Position numbers and translations under genes: made by a program. 42,391 nucleotides of DNA from Streptomyces sp. (GTDB lineage Bacteria > Actinomycetota > Actinomycetes > Streptomycetales > Streptomycetaceae), in the NCBI RefSeq assembly GCF_031181555.1, contig NZ_JAPSKQ010000043.1, forward strand, positions 1 through 42,391. Reading direction: 5' to 3'. The stretch's first letter is position 1. Each line of letters starts with the position of its first letter. Of the stretch, positions 9,008-16,417 are shown one piece after another. Below the pieces are notes generated by a model. That model was not told the DNA's origin. It made no database searches and worked only from the letters and a program-made list of their open reading frames with translations.

Positions 9008-9633
9008 TGACCGTGCACCCTCCCGTCACCGGTCACTGCGACGAACTGCAGGACGCCCTGGGGGCGTTCCGCGCCTCGGCCCACATCACCGCGCGGTGGG
9101 GCGCGCGGCTCGCCGAGGTGCTCTCCGGCGGGGGCCGGCTGCTGGCCGCGGGCAACGGCGGCAGTGCGGCCCAGGCACAGCACCTGACCGCGGAGCTCGT
9201 CGGCCGCTACCGCGACGACCGGCCCGCGTTCTCCGCCATCGCCCTGCACGCCGACACCTCCAGCACCACCGCCATCGCCAACGACTACGGCGTCGACGCG
9301 GTGTTCGCCCGCCAGGTCCGCGCCCACGGACGTCCCGGCGACGTGCTGATGCTGCTGTCCACCAGCGGCGCCAGCGCCAACCTGCTGTCCGCCGCCGACG
9401 CCGCCCGCGCGGCCGGCCTGCGCGTGTGGGCCCTGACCGGGCCCGCCCCCAACCCGCTGATGGCGGGCAGCGACGAGTCGCTGTGCGTGGAGGCGCCCAC
9501 GGCGGCCACCGTCCAGGAACTCCACCTGGTCGCGGTGCACATGGTGTGCGCGGCGTTCGACGCGGCGCTGGAGAACGGGAGGTGGCGGGAGGCGGACACG
9601 GGACCCGGAGGCGGCCGGAGCGACGGGAGGTGA
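9007..9633 (+). CDS. gmhA: Sedoheptulose 7-phosphate isomerase (GmhA)
   Basis: Predicted to convert sedoheptulose 7-phosphate into D-glycero-D-manno-heptose 7-phosphate, the committed step to activated heptose. The 208-aa SIS-domain protein has the phosphate loop AAGNGGSAAQAQH (about residues 47-59), the catalytic-Glu region AELVGRY (Glu63), STSGASANLL, and QELHLVAVHMVC, whose His is the second catalytic residue in GmhA. These residues separate it from DnaA-binding DiaA and other SIS proteins. The start is the ATG of the TGATG junction with the preceding GT4. The stop is one nucleotide before the hldE-type gene. The last ~20 residues are a non-conserved Gly/Arg tail. Confidence 0.9.
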   Translation: MTVHPPVTGHCDELQDALGAFRASAHITARWGARLAEVLSGGGRLLAAGNGGSAAQAQHLTAELVGRYRDDRPAFSAIALHADTSSTTAIANDYGVDAVFARQVRAHGRPGDVLMLLSTSGASANLLSAADAARAAGLRVWALTGPAPNPLMAGSDESLCVEAPTAATVQELHLVAVHMVCAAFDAALENGRWREADTGPGGGRSDGR

Positions 9634-9634
9634 C

Positions 9635-10996
9635 ATGAACGGCAAGGCACCCCTCGTCGTGGTCGGCGACGCCCTGCTGGACCGCGACCTGACCGGCCGC
9701 GCCGAACGGCTCGCACCCGACGCGCCCGTCCCGGTGGTCGACGACTACGGGGAGCGGACCCGCCCCGGCGGCGCCGCGCTCACCGCGTACCTCGCCGCAC
9801 GCGACGGCCGCGAGGTCACCCTCGTCGCCGGTGTGGGCGACGACCCCGCGAGCCGTGAACTGCGGCGGCTCCTCGAGCCCTGGGTCACCCTGGTCCCGCT
9901 GCCGCTGACCGGACCGCTCCCGGAGAAGAGCCGCGTCCTGGCCGCGGACCGGCCGGTGGCCCGCCTGGACCGGGGCAGCGGCCGCGCCCGCGAGGCCACC
10001 GACCGGGCCCGCGAGACCGTCCGTGCCGCGCCCGCCGTCCTCGTCTCCGACTACGGCCGGGGCACCGCCGACGTCCTCCGGGACGTCCTGGCCGCCCGTC
10101 CGCCGCTGCTCTGGGACCCGCACCCGCGCGGCGGCCCGCCGGTGCCCGGCACCCGGCTGGTCACCCCGGCCGAGAAGGAGGCGCTCGCCCTCGCACCGGA
10201 CGGCGCGACCCCGCGCCGGAACCTGACCGCCGCCGCCCACAGCGCCGCCGCGCTCGTACGGCACTGGAAGGCCGCCGCCGTCGCGGTCACCCTCGGCGCC
10301 CGCGGCGCCCTCCTCTCCTACGGCGAGCACCCCCTGCTCGTCCCCGCCTCCGCCGCGCACCACGGCGACAGCTGCGGCGCCGGCGACCGGTTCGCCGCGA
10401 CGGCGGCCGGGCTGCTCGCCGACGGCGCGCTGGTGGGCGAGGCCGTCGAGGCCGCCGTCGCCGCGGCGACCGACTTCGTCGGCGCGGGCGGCGCGGGCGC
10501 CCTGCCCCGGCCGGACGCCGCGCTCCCGCCCCCGGACGGCGACGACCCGTTCGCCCTCGCGGACCGGATCCGCACCGCCCACGGCACCGTCGTCGCGGCG
10601 GGCGGCTGCTTCGACCTCCTGCACGCCGGGCACGTCGGGCTGCTCCAGGCCGCCCGGGGGCTCGGCGACTGCCTGGTCGTCTGCGTCAACTCCGACGCGT
10701 CGGTACGCCGCCGCAAGGGCGCGGGCCGCCCGGTCAACCCGCTCGCCGACCGCGTCCGCGTGCTGCGCGCCCTGGCCTGCGTCGACGCCGTCGCCGTCTT
10801 CGACGAGGACACCCCCGAACGCCTCCTGGCCGACCTGCGCCCCGACGTCTGGGTCAAGGGCGGCGACTACGCCGCCGCCGACCTGCCCGAGGCGGCGCTG
10901 CTGGAGGAATGGGGCGGCCAGGCGGTCCTCCTGCCGTACCTGGACGGCCGGTCGTCGACGAGCATGCTGGAACGCGCCGCGGAGGGAACCCGATGA
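9635..10996 (+). CDS. hldE: Bifunctional heptose 7-phosphate kinase / heptose 1-phosphate nucleotidyltransferase (HldE-like)
   Basis: A 453-aa fusion. Residues ~1-300 form a ribokinase/PfkB kinase that phosphorylates heptose 7-phosphate at C1: GDALLDRDL and PGGAALTAYLAA at the N-terminus, and DSCGAGDRF with the catalytic base Asp251. Residues ~312-453 form a cytidylyltransferase-like domain that activates heptose 1-phosphate: GGCFDLLHAGH with HAGH at 330-333, CVNSDASVRRRKG, VKGGDY and RSSTSML. E. coli HldE has the same order and about 477 aa. It starts 1 nt after the gmhA stop and overlaps the next GT9 by ATGA. By E. coli analogy the product is ADP-D-glycero-beta-D-manno-heptose; the nucleotide cannot be confirmed from sequence. 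No HldD epimerase is encoded in the window. Confidence 0.9.
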   Translation: MNGKAPLVVVGDALLDRDLTGRAERLAPDAPVPVVDDYGERTRPGGAALTAYLAARDGREVTLVAGVGDDPASRELRRLLEPWVTLVPLPLTGPLPEKSRVLAADRPVARLDRGSGRAREATDRARETVRAAPAVLVSDYGRGTADVLRDVLAARPPLLWDPHPRGGPPVPGTRLVTPAEKEALALAPDGATPRRNLTAAAHSAAALVRHWKAAAVAVTLGARGALLSYGEHPLLVPASAAHHGDSCGAGDRFAATAAGLLADGALVGEAVEAAVAAATDFVGAGGAGALPRPDAALPPPDGDDPFALADRIRTAHGTVVAAGGCFDLLHAGHVGLLQAARGLGDCLVVCVNSDASVRRRKGAGRPVNPLADRVRVLRALACVDAVAVFDEDTPERLLADLRPDVWVKGGDYAAADLPEAALLEEWGGQAVLLPYLDGRSSTSMLERAAEGTR

Positions 10997-11985
10997 CCGC
11001 CCCGCACCGCGCCGCCCCGCGGGCCCGCCTCCTGGTGCTGCGGGCCCTCGGCCTCGGTGATCTGCTCGCCGGTGTTCCCGCGCTGCGGGCGCTGCGGCGG
11101 GGGTTTCCCGGGCACGAGGTGGTGCTGGCCGCGCCCGGCGGGCTCGCGCCGGTCGCCGAGGCCACGGGAGCCGTGGACCGGGTGCTGCCCGCCTCCGCAC
11201 CCGGGCGGGAGGTCCCCCGCTCGCTCGACTGGACCGGGCCGCCCCCGGACGTCGCCGTCGACCTGCACGGCAACGGGCCGCCCAGCCACCTCCTGCTGAA
11301 GGACCTCGCCCCCTCGCGGCTGCTCGCGTTCGCGCACCCCGGCACCCCGGAGATCGAGGGCCCGCCCTGGTACGCGGAGGAGCACGAGCGCGACCGCTGG
11401 TGCCGGCTGCTGCGCTGGTACGGCATCGACGCCGACCCCACCGACCTGCTGCTGCCCCCGCCGGACACCGCGTCCCCCGCCCCCGGCGCCGTCGTCCTGC
11501 ACCCCGGCGCGGGTGCCCCCGCCCGCTGCTGGCCCGTCGAGCGGTACGCGGCCGTCGCGACCGCACTGCGCGCACGCGGGCTGCGGGTCGTGGTCACCGG
11601 GGGAGCGGACGAGTCGGACCTGGTGGCGCGGCTCGCCAAGCAGGCCCGTCTGCCCGACACCGACGTCTTCGGCGGCGGCCTCCCCTTCGACCGGCTCTCC
11701 GCGCTGGTCGCCGGTGCCCGCGCCGTCGTCAGCGGCGACACCGGCGTCGCGCACCTCGCGGTCGCCCACGCCGTCCCCACCGTCACCCTCTTCGGCCCGG
11801 TCCCGCCCCGTCACTGGGGCCCGCCCGCGCACCCGCGCCACATCGCCCTGTGGTACGGCCCGGAGGGCGACCCGCACGGGCGACGGCCCGACCCGGCGCT
11901 GCTGCGCATCACCCCCGACGACGTCCTGGACGCCCTCGGCCGACTGCCCGCCCCCCGACGCCCGGGAGGGGAGAGCACGCCATGA
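10993..11985 (+). CDS. Glycosyltransferase family 9 (second heptosyltransferase-family enzyme)
   Basis: A 330-aa GT-B protein of the ADP-heptose:LPS heptosyltransferase family. Diagnostic segments are LLVLRALGLGDLLAGVPAL at the N-terminus, LHPGAGAPARCWPVERYA in the middle and SGDTGVAHLAVAHAVPT followed by GPVPPRHWGPP near the end. It shares architecture with the GT9 at 5848 but is clearly diverged, so the two probably add different residues or make different linkages. It sits directly after hldE with an ATGA overlap, which makes a nucleotide-heptose donor likely. The acceptor is unknown. Confidence 0.85.
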   Translation: MTAPHRAAPRARLLVLRALGLGDLLAGVPALRALRRGFPGHEVVLAAPGGLAPVAEATGAVDRVLPASAPGREVPRSLDWTGPPPDVAVDLHGNGPPSHLLLKDLAPSRLLAFAHPGTPEIEGPPWYAEEHERDRWCRLLRWYGIDADPTDLLLPPPDTASPAPGAVVLHPGAGAPARCWPVERYAAVATALRARGLRVVVTGGADESDLVARLAKQARLPDTDVFGGGLPFDRLSALVAGARAVVSGDTGVAHLAVAHAVPTVTLFGPVPPRHWGPPAHPRHIALWYGPEGDPHGRRPDPALLRITPDDVLDALGRLPAPRRPGGESTP

Positions 11986-12860
11986 CCACCCCGCCCGCGG
12001 ACGGCCGCCTCGGCATCGTCATCGCCACCCGCGACCGCTCCGACCGGCTGGCCGTCACCCTGCGCCACCTGCTCGCCCTGCCCGAGCGGCCCGAGATCCT
12101 CGTCGTCGACAACGCCTCCACCGACGACACCCGCACCCTGCTGGCCCGCGACTTCCCCGAGGTCCGCGTGCTGGCGCTCCCCGTCAACCACGGCGCCCTC
12201 GCCCGCAACCACGGGGCCCGCGCCCTCGACACCCCCTACGTGGCGTTCAGCGACGACGACTCCTGGTGGGCGCCCGGCGCCCTCGCCCGGGCGGTCGAGC
12301 TGTTCGACGCCCATCCCCGGCTCGGCCTGATCGCCGCCCGCACCCTCGTCGGCCCGGCCGCGGAGCCCGACCCGCTCAACGACGTCCTCGCCCGCTCCCC
12401 GCTCGGCCCGGCCACCGACCTCCCCGGCACCCAGGTGCTCGGCTTCCTCGCCTGCGGCGCCGTCGTCCGCCGCAGCGCCTACCTCGACGCGGGCGGCTTC
12501 CACCGGCTGCTGTTCTTCGGCGGCGAGGAGACCCTGCTCGCCTACGACCTGGCCGCCCGCGGCTGGGGCGTCACCCACTGCCCCGACGTCGTCGCCCACC
12601 ACCACCCGGCCCCCGCGCCCCGCACCGGCCGCCCGGCGCTCCAGCGCCGCAACGAACTCCTCACCGCCTGGCTGCGCCGCCCCGTCCCCTACGCCCTCGC
12701 CCGCACCGGAGCCCTCGCGGCCGAGGCCCGCGGCGACGACCACGCCCGGCGCGCGCTGAGCGGGGCCCTCGCACGGCTGCCGGCCGCCCTGCGCGAGCGC
12801 AGGCCCCTGCCCCCGCACGTGGAACGGGCCGCCCGGATCCTGGAAGGCAAGAGCGCATGA
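11982..12860 (+). CDS. Glycosyltransferase family 2, first of a tandem pair
   Basis: A 292-aa GT-A glycosyltransferase. LGIVIATRDRSDRLAVTL and ILVVDNASTDDTRTLL form the nucleotide site. NHGALARNHGARA precedes the DDD metal motif at residues 91-93 (YVAFSDDDSWWAPGAL). GGEETLLAYDLAARGWG is the catalytic-base region, and HHHPAPAPRTGRPALQRRNE follows. No membrane segment is evident. It closely parallels the next gene and the two look like a duplication. ATGA overlaps at both ends show translational coupling. Donor unknown. Confidence 0.85.
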   Translation: MTTPPADGRLGIVIATRDRSDRLAVTLRHLLALPERPEILVVDNASTDDTRTLLARDFPEVRVLALPVNHGALARNHGARALDTPYVAFSDDDSWWAPGALARAVELFDAHPRLGLIAARTLVGPAAEPDPLNDVLARSPLGPATDLPGTQVLGFLACGAVVRRSAYLDAGGFHRLLFFGGEETLLAYDLAARGWGVTHCPDVVAHHHPAPAPRTGRPALQRRNELLTAWLRRPVPYALARTGALAAEARGDDHARRALSGALARLPAALRERRPLPPHVERAARILEGKSA

Positions 12861-13753
12861 CGGATCCCCGCACGACCGTCGTCGTCATCACCCACAACCG
12901 GTGCGGCGAACTCCTGCGCACCCTCGGCCACCTCGCCGAACTCCCGGAGAAGCCGCCGGTGATCGTCACCGACAACGGCTCCACGGACGGCACCGCCGAG
13001 GCCGTCGCCCGCCGCCACCCCCGGGTACGGCTGCTGCGCCCCGGCCGCAACCTCGGCGCCATCGGCCGCAACCTCGCGGTGCGCGAGGTCCGCACGCCCT
13101 ACGTCGCCTTCTGCGACGACGACTCCTGGTGGTCGCCCGGCTCCCTGGCCGGCGCCGCAGACCTGCTCGACCGGCACCCGGCGCTCGGCTCGGTCACGGC
13201 ACGGATCATCGTCGAACCGGACGGCACCGACGACCCGATCGTCCGCGAACTGCGCGACTCGCCCGTTCCCGGCCCGCCCTGGCTGCCCGGGCCGGCCCTC
13301 GGCTCGTTCCTGGCCGCCGCGACCGTCCTGCGCACCGACGCCTTCCGGACCGCGGGCGGCTTCCACCCGAGGCTGTGGCTCGGCGGCGAGGAGGAACTGC
13401 TCGCCGCGGACCTGGCGGCCGACGGCTGGTGGCTCACCTACGCGGACCACCTGACGATCCATCACCAGGCATCCCGGGCACGGGACTCCACGCTGCGCCG
13501 GAGGCACGGCATCCGCAACACCCTGTGGTTCACCTGGCTGCGCCGCCCGGCCGGACCCGCGCTGCGCCGCACCCTGAACCTGGCCCGCACGGTCCCGCGC
13601 GACACCACCTCCCTGCGCGCCTTCGCCGAGGCGGCGGCGGCCCTGCCCTGGGTCCTGCGCGAACGCCGCGTCCTGCCCCGCGAGGTCGAGTCCCGGCTGC
13701 GCCTGCTGGAACCGGCCCAGCGCACCTCCACGGCCCGCCGCTACACGGGCTGA
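12857..13753 (+). CDS. Glycosyltransferase family 2, second of a tandem pair; last gene of the glycan operon
   Basis: A 298-aa GT-A enzyme paralogous to its upstream neighbour: TVVVITHNRCGELLRTL, IVTDNGSTDGTAEAVA, the DDD motif at 87-89 within YVAFCDDDSWWSPGSLA, GGEEELLAADLAADGWW, and IHHQASRARDSTLRRRHGI. The shared TPYVAF-x-DDDSWW-x-PG core and similar lengths support tandem duplication followed by divergence. It closes the operon: its stop is 32 nt before a perfect 25-bp stem. Donor and acceptor unknown. Confidence 0.85.
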   Translation: MTDPRTTVVVITHNRCGELLRTLGHLAELPEKPPVIVTDNGSTDGTAEAVARRHPRVRLLRPGRNLGAIGRNLAVREVRTPYVAFCDDDSWWSPGSLAGAADLLDRHPALGSVTARIIVEPDGTDDPIVRELRDSPVPGPPWLPGPALGSFLAAATVLRTDAFRTAGGFHPRLWLGGEEELLAADLAADGWWLTYADHLTIHHQASRARDSTLRRRHGIRNTLWFTWLRRPAGPALRRTLNLARTVPRDTTSLRAFAEAAAALPWVLRERRVLPREVESRLRLLEPAQRTSTARRYTG

Positions 13754-13785
13754 CCCACGACCCGCCGCCACACGGGCCGGCACGC

Positions 13786-13841
13786 CACGCGGTGACGGGG
13801 CCCGCCCACCGCTGCCGGTGGGCGGGCCCCGTCACCGCGTG
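13786..13841. terminator. Perfect 25-bp stem terminator ending the glycan operon
   Basis: Two perfectly complementary 25-nt arms (13786-13810 and 13817-13841) flank the 6-nt loop GCTGCC. The stem begins CACGCGGTGACGGGG. It lies between the plus-strand operon and the convergent minus-strand gene at 13869 and should stop transcripts from both sides. Confidence 0.85.
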
Positions 13842-13868
13842 CGCAACGAAGCACGGGGACGGAGGGGG

Positions 13869-14078
13869 TCAGCCGGTGCTCTCCGGGCGCTCGCCCTCGG
13901 GCCCGCGTCCGCGCTCGGCGCGCGGGCCACGGCTGCGCCACCCCTCGCCCTCCTGCAGCTCCTCGTGGGCGGCCGCGTTGGCGTCCTGGCCGGAGACACC
14001 GGACTGCTCGGCGTCCTCGCGGAGCCTGGCCCGCCGGGTGTCGTACTTCCTGCTTCCGGGTTCGGGCACGACGATCAC
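13869..14078 (-). CDS. Small hydrophilic protein of unknown function
   Basis: A 69-aa, strongly charged protein beginning at GTG (14078) as MIVVPEPGSRKYDTRRARLR, then EDAEQSGVSGQDANAAAHEE and a Gly/Arg/Glu-rich tail. The central segment looks like a conserved helical patch; the tail is low complexity. AGGA is immediately before the GTG, which is too close for an ideal ribosome site, so the start is uncertain. I recognise no domain. It is convergent with the glycan operon across the 25-bp stem and downstream of the DUF3040 gene on the same strand. Confidence 0.5.
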   Translation of the reverse strand: MIVVPEPGSRKYDTRRARLREDAEQSGVSGQDANAAAHEELQEGEGWRSRGPRAERGRGPEGERPESTG

Positions 14079-14120
14079 TTCCTGCCGGGCCGGGACCCCG
14101 CCGCCCCGCAGGGCAAACGC

Positions 14121-14441
14121 TCAGCCGCCCGACCACCGGCACAGCAGCCGGAAGGCCGCGAACAGCGTCAGCGGCCACACCACCGCGAACGCCCCGATCA
14201 CGCCGGGATCCGAGGTGACCATCCCGGCCACCATCAGTGCGACCGACACCGCGAGGAGCACGGCCACGGTCCGGCCGCGCGGACGGTACGACGCCGCCCG
14301 CGGCAGCAGGCGCGGCACATCGGGCCACCGGCTCAGCCGCAGGGTCCGCAGCCGCCGGTCGAGCCGGCGGTCGCGGCGCAGGGCCCGTTCGATCTCGTCG
14401 AGGACGCGCTGTTCGTGCTCGGGGAGCCGACCGATGGACAC
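14121..14441 (-). CDS. DUF3040 domain membrane protein
   Basis: A 106-aa protein matching the actinobacterial DUF3040 plan. An N-terminal amphipathic helix (LPEHEQRVLDEIERALRRD) is followed by a basic linker and two hydrophobic helices (about residues 59-75 and 80-100), ending in a short charged tail. The GTG start at 14441 has GGAGAG at good spacing. Members of this family are small membrane proteins of unknown role, often near cell-envelope genes. It could be co-transcribed with the small gene at 13869 (42 nt apart). Confidence 0.85.
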   Translation of the reverse strand: MSIGRLPEHEQRVLDEIERALRRDRRLDRRLRTLRLSRWPDVPRLLPRAASYRPRGRTVAVLLAVSVALMVAGMVTSDPGVIGAFAVVWPLTLFAAFRLLCRWSGG

Positions 14442-14495
14442 CGTCTCTCCTCCAGGGGCGACCGGAAGGTCCCGGGTGCCCGGGCGGACCCCGCG

Positions 14496-15446
14496 CTAAC
14501 CGGCGGTGGGACGGGACCGACCGGCGGTGGGGCGGGACGCCAGCACCTCCACGAGCCGGTCCGCGCCGTCCGGCACGCGGCCCTCCCGGAACGCGTCGCG
14601 GATCTGCCGGGCGGCCACCCGGCCCGAGGTCAGGCACCAGTCCCACCACCGTTCCAGCCGACGCGTGTCCAGCTGCCCGGCGTCCAGCAGTGCGGGCCAG
14701 CCGCAGGCGCGGGCCTGCGCGGTCACCTTCGCGCCGCCCGCGACCGGGTCCACGGCCAGCACCGGCGTGCCGACCCGCAGCGCGAGCACCAGCCCGTGCA
14801 GCCGGTCGGTGACGACGAGGTCGAGGCGGGCCAGCACCGACTGCACCTGCGCGGGCGTCGCGCTCAGGTGCCAGTCGTGGGTGTCCAGCCGGGTCTCCAG
14901 TTCCAGCCGGGCGCAGTCCTTGCCGGCCAGCCAGCGCGTCACCCGGTCCGCGACCTGCCCGTGCCGCCGCTGCCGTCCGTACTCGTGCTGCCCATGGGTG
15001 AGGATCACCCCGACCACGGGCCGGGCGGGCGCCGCCGGAGCGCGGGCCGCCAGGTCCTCGGACGGCTCGCTGCCGGGGGCGTCCCGCGCCAGCACGCGGT
15101 GGAACCCGGTCACGGCCGCGCCGCCGGGATCGATCACGGAGGTCCCCACGGCGATCCGCACGCAGTGCGCGAAGCGCCGGTGCAGTTCCTCGACCTGCGG
15201 CCCGTGCAGCGGGCCGCACACGAACACCAGGTGGGAGTAGTCCCGGGGCCGCACGTCGTCCAGGTGCCGGGCGTCCGGCAGGAAGCCGGGGCTCCAGACG
15301 ACGTCGTAGGGGATCCGGGCCCCGCGCAGCACCTCCTCCACCCGGTGCAGCGCGAGCACGTCCCCGGCGGTCGCCTCCCCGTCACGGAAGCTGAACCACC
15401 CGGTCAGCAGGACCCTCTCCGGTCGCGTGAACTCTGTCGCGGGCAC
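14496..15446 (-). CDS. Polysaccharide pyruvyl transferase family protein
   Basis: Predicted to transfer a pyruvyl ketal from phosphoenolpyruvate to a sugar, giving an acidic glycan. The family fold is a GT-B-like pair of domains. YSHLVFVCGPLHGPQVEEL in the first half and LVVTDRLHGLVLALRVGTPV in the second (D-R-L-H-G, the strongest family signature) are clear, followed by LAVDPVAGGAKV. The protein ends in a short duplicated RPTAG peptide. I place the start at the GTG at 15446 (316 aa). A TTG at 15485 would add 13 residues, and neither has a strong ribosome site. It lies on the opposite strand from the glycan operon and is convergent with it, so a role in the same glycan is plausible but unproven. 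Confidence 0.8.
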   Translation of the reverse strand: MPATEFTRPERVLLTGWFSFRDGEATAGDVLALHRVEEVLRGARIPYDVVWSPGFLPDARHLDDVRPRDYSHLVFVCGPLHGPQVEELHRRFAHCVRIAVGTSVIDPGGAAVTGFHRVLARDAPGSEPSEDLAARAPAAPARPVVGVILTHGQHEYGRQRRHGQVADRVTRWLAGKDCARLELETRLDTHDWHLSATPAQVQSVLARLDLVVTDRLHGLVLALRVGTPVLAVDPVAGGAKVTAQARACGWPALLDAGQLDTRRLERWWDWCLTSGRVAARQIRDAFREGRVPDGADRLVEVLASRPTAGRSRPTAG

Positions 15447-15595
15447 AGTGCCACCGGGTGCCCCGTTCCGGCGGGAGGCAATCAAGCCCCGGGCCGACCG
15501 TACGAGGCGGCGGGGCGGACGCGCGGAGTCTTCGCCGCCCGCCCCGCCGACGGGGTCCGGCGCGGCGCGGTGGCGCCCGGCCGGACGACGAGGGG

Positions 15596-15781
15596 CTACC
15601 GGGGCGCGGGCCCGGGGCGGGTGGCCGGGTGCCCGGCCAGAGCCTGCCGTGCCTCGTGCTGCGTCCGTTCGGCCACCTCGCGGGCTTCCGCCACGACGTC
15701 ACCGCGTTCGCGCACCAGGCTCTCGTAGACCGGCAGGTGATCGTTTCCAGTGGGACGGGAGGTCACAGGGCGGGATGTCAC
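15596..15781 (-). CDS. Small hypothetical protein
   Basis: A 61-aa ORF starting with GTG at 15781 (alternative GTG at 15766). The core NDHLPVYESLVRERGDVVAE, followed by AREVAERTQHEARQAL, reads as a helical, charged small protein with normal Streptomyces codon bias, while the C-terminal tail is Pro/Arg rich. I do not recognise a domain. The 5' end overlaps a 10-bp direct repeat (GTCACAGGGC twice). It lies between the pyruvyl transferase and a small membrane-protein gene on the same strand. Confidence 0.45.
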   Translation of the reverse strand: MTSRPVTSRPTGNDHLPVYESLVRERGDVVAEAREVAERTQHEARQALAGHPATRPGPAPR

Positions 15782-15817
15782 AGGGCTGGTCCTTCGTCGG
15801 GGGCGTGCGGAACGCGG

Positions 15818-16174
15818 TCACGCGTGGTCGAGCCGCGCGGCGATTCCATGGCCGACCGCCAGACACATGAGGGCGGGCAGGCCGTGGTCGAGGAGGACGC
15901 GAAGGTTTTCCGTGCCCATCGTGAAAACATCCTGTGACCACCGGGCCGGCAATTCAGCGGCGCCGTGCACGAATTCCACGAAAACATTCGCTTCGTTGGC
16001 CCCGAGCAGGTGGAGCGCGATCCACAGGACCAGGAGACCCGCGGCGGCGTCGGCGGCGGTCCGGACGGTCGGGGCGGTGCGCCGGGTGGTGGACCGGCGC
16101 CGTTCCTCCCGGTGCGGGCCGGGCGGGGGCCGGTCGTGGGTGTGCTGCCCGGGCAGGGGATCGATACGGCTCAC
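15818..16174 (-). CDS. Small integral membrane protein of unknown function
   Basis: A 118-aa protein with a basic, Pro/Arg-rich cytoplasmic N-terminus (residues 1-40), a hydrophobic helix AADAAAGLLVLWIALHLLGA, a polar linker rich in acidic and aromatic residues, and a second hydrophobic segment LPALMCLAVGHGIAARL near the C-terminus. It starts at a GTG (16174) with AGAGGA six bases upstream. No known domain is visible. Part of its coding region (around 15960-15990) is more AT-rich than its neighbours. It may be co-expressed with the 61-aa ORF downstream. Confidence 0.65.
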   Translation of the reverse strand: MSRIDPLPGQHTHDRPPPGPHREERRRSTTRRTAPTVRTAADAAAGLLVLWIALHLLGANEANVFVEFVHGAAELPARWSQDVFTMGTENLRVLLDHGLPALMCLAVGHGIAARLDHA

Positions 16175-16417
16175 GGTGAATCCTCTTCGGCGGAACGAGA
16201 AAGGGCCGCTTTGCGCGTCCCGTAGAACTCAGCGTTCCGCGGCGGTCGCGGTGTTACACGCGCCGTGGAATGTCCCGTATATGAGCACGTATTCCGCAAG
16301 GTGTGCACATGAGCGGGCCCGGTATTTCTTTTGCCGGCGGGGTTTTCGCTCCGGGCCCCGGTGGCGGGTCACCCCTCGCGGACAGAAGCTGACCGCAAGC
16401 CCCGCTAGCGTGCCGGT
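16175..16417. promoter_or_regulatory. Divergent intergenic region with a putative leaderless promoter for the AlkZ-like gene
   Basis: This space separates divergent genes and is more AT-rich than its surroundings in 16250-16345. TAGCGT (16406-16411) lies six bases before the ATG at 16418 and there is no Shine-Dalgarno sequence, so the AlkZ-like gene is probably read from a leaderless mRNA. I see no clear -35 and no gene. Confidence 0.4.

Noticed and set aside
2488..13753. Reading the glycan operon as an antibiotic cluster of the bleomycin type
   Set aside because: The sugar genes are similar in kind, but no NRPS, PKS, carrier protein, resistance gene or exporter is present, so an envelope glycan is the more economical view.
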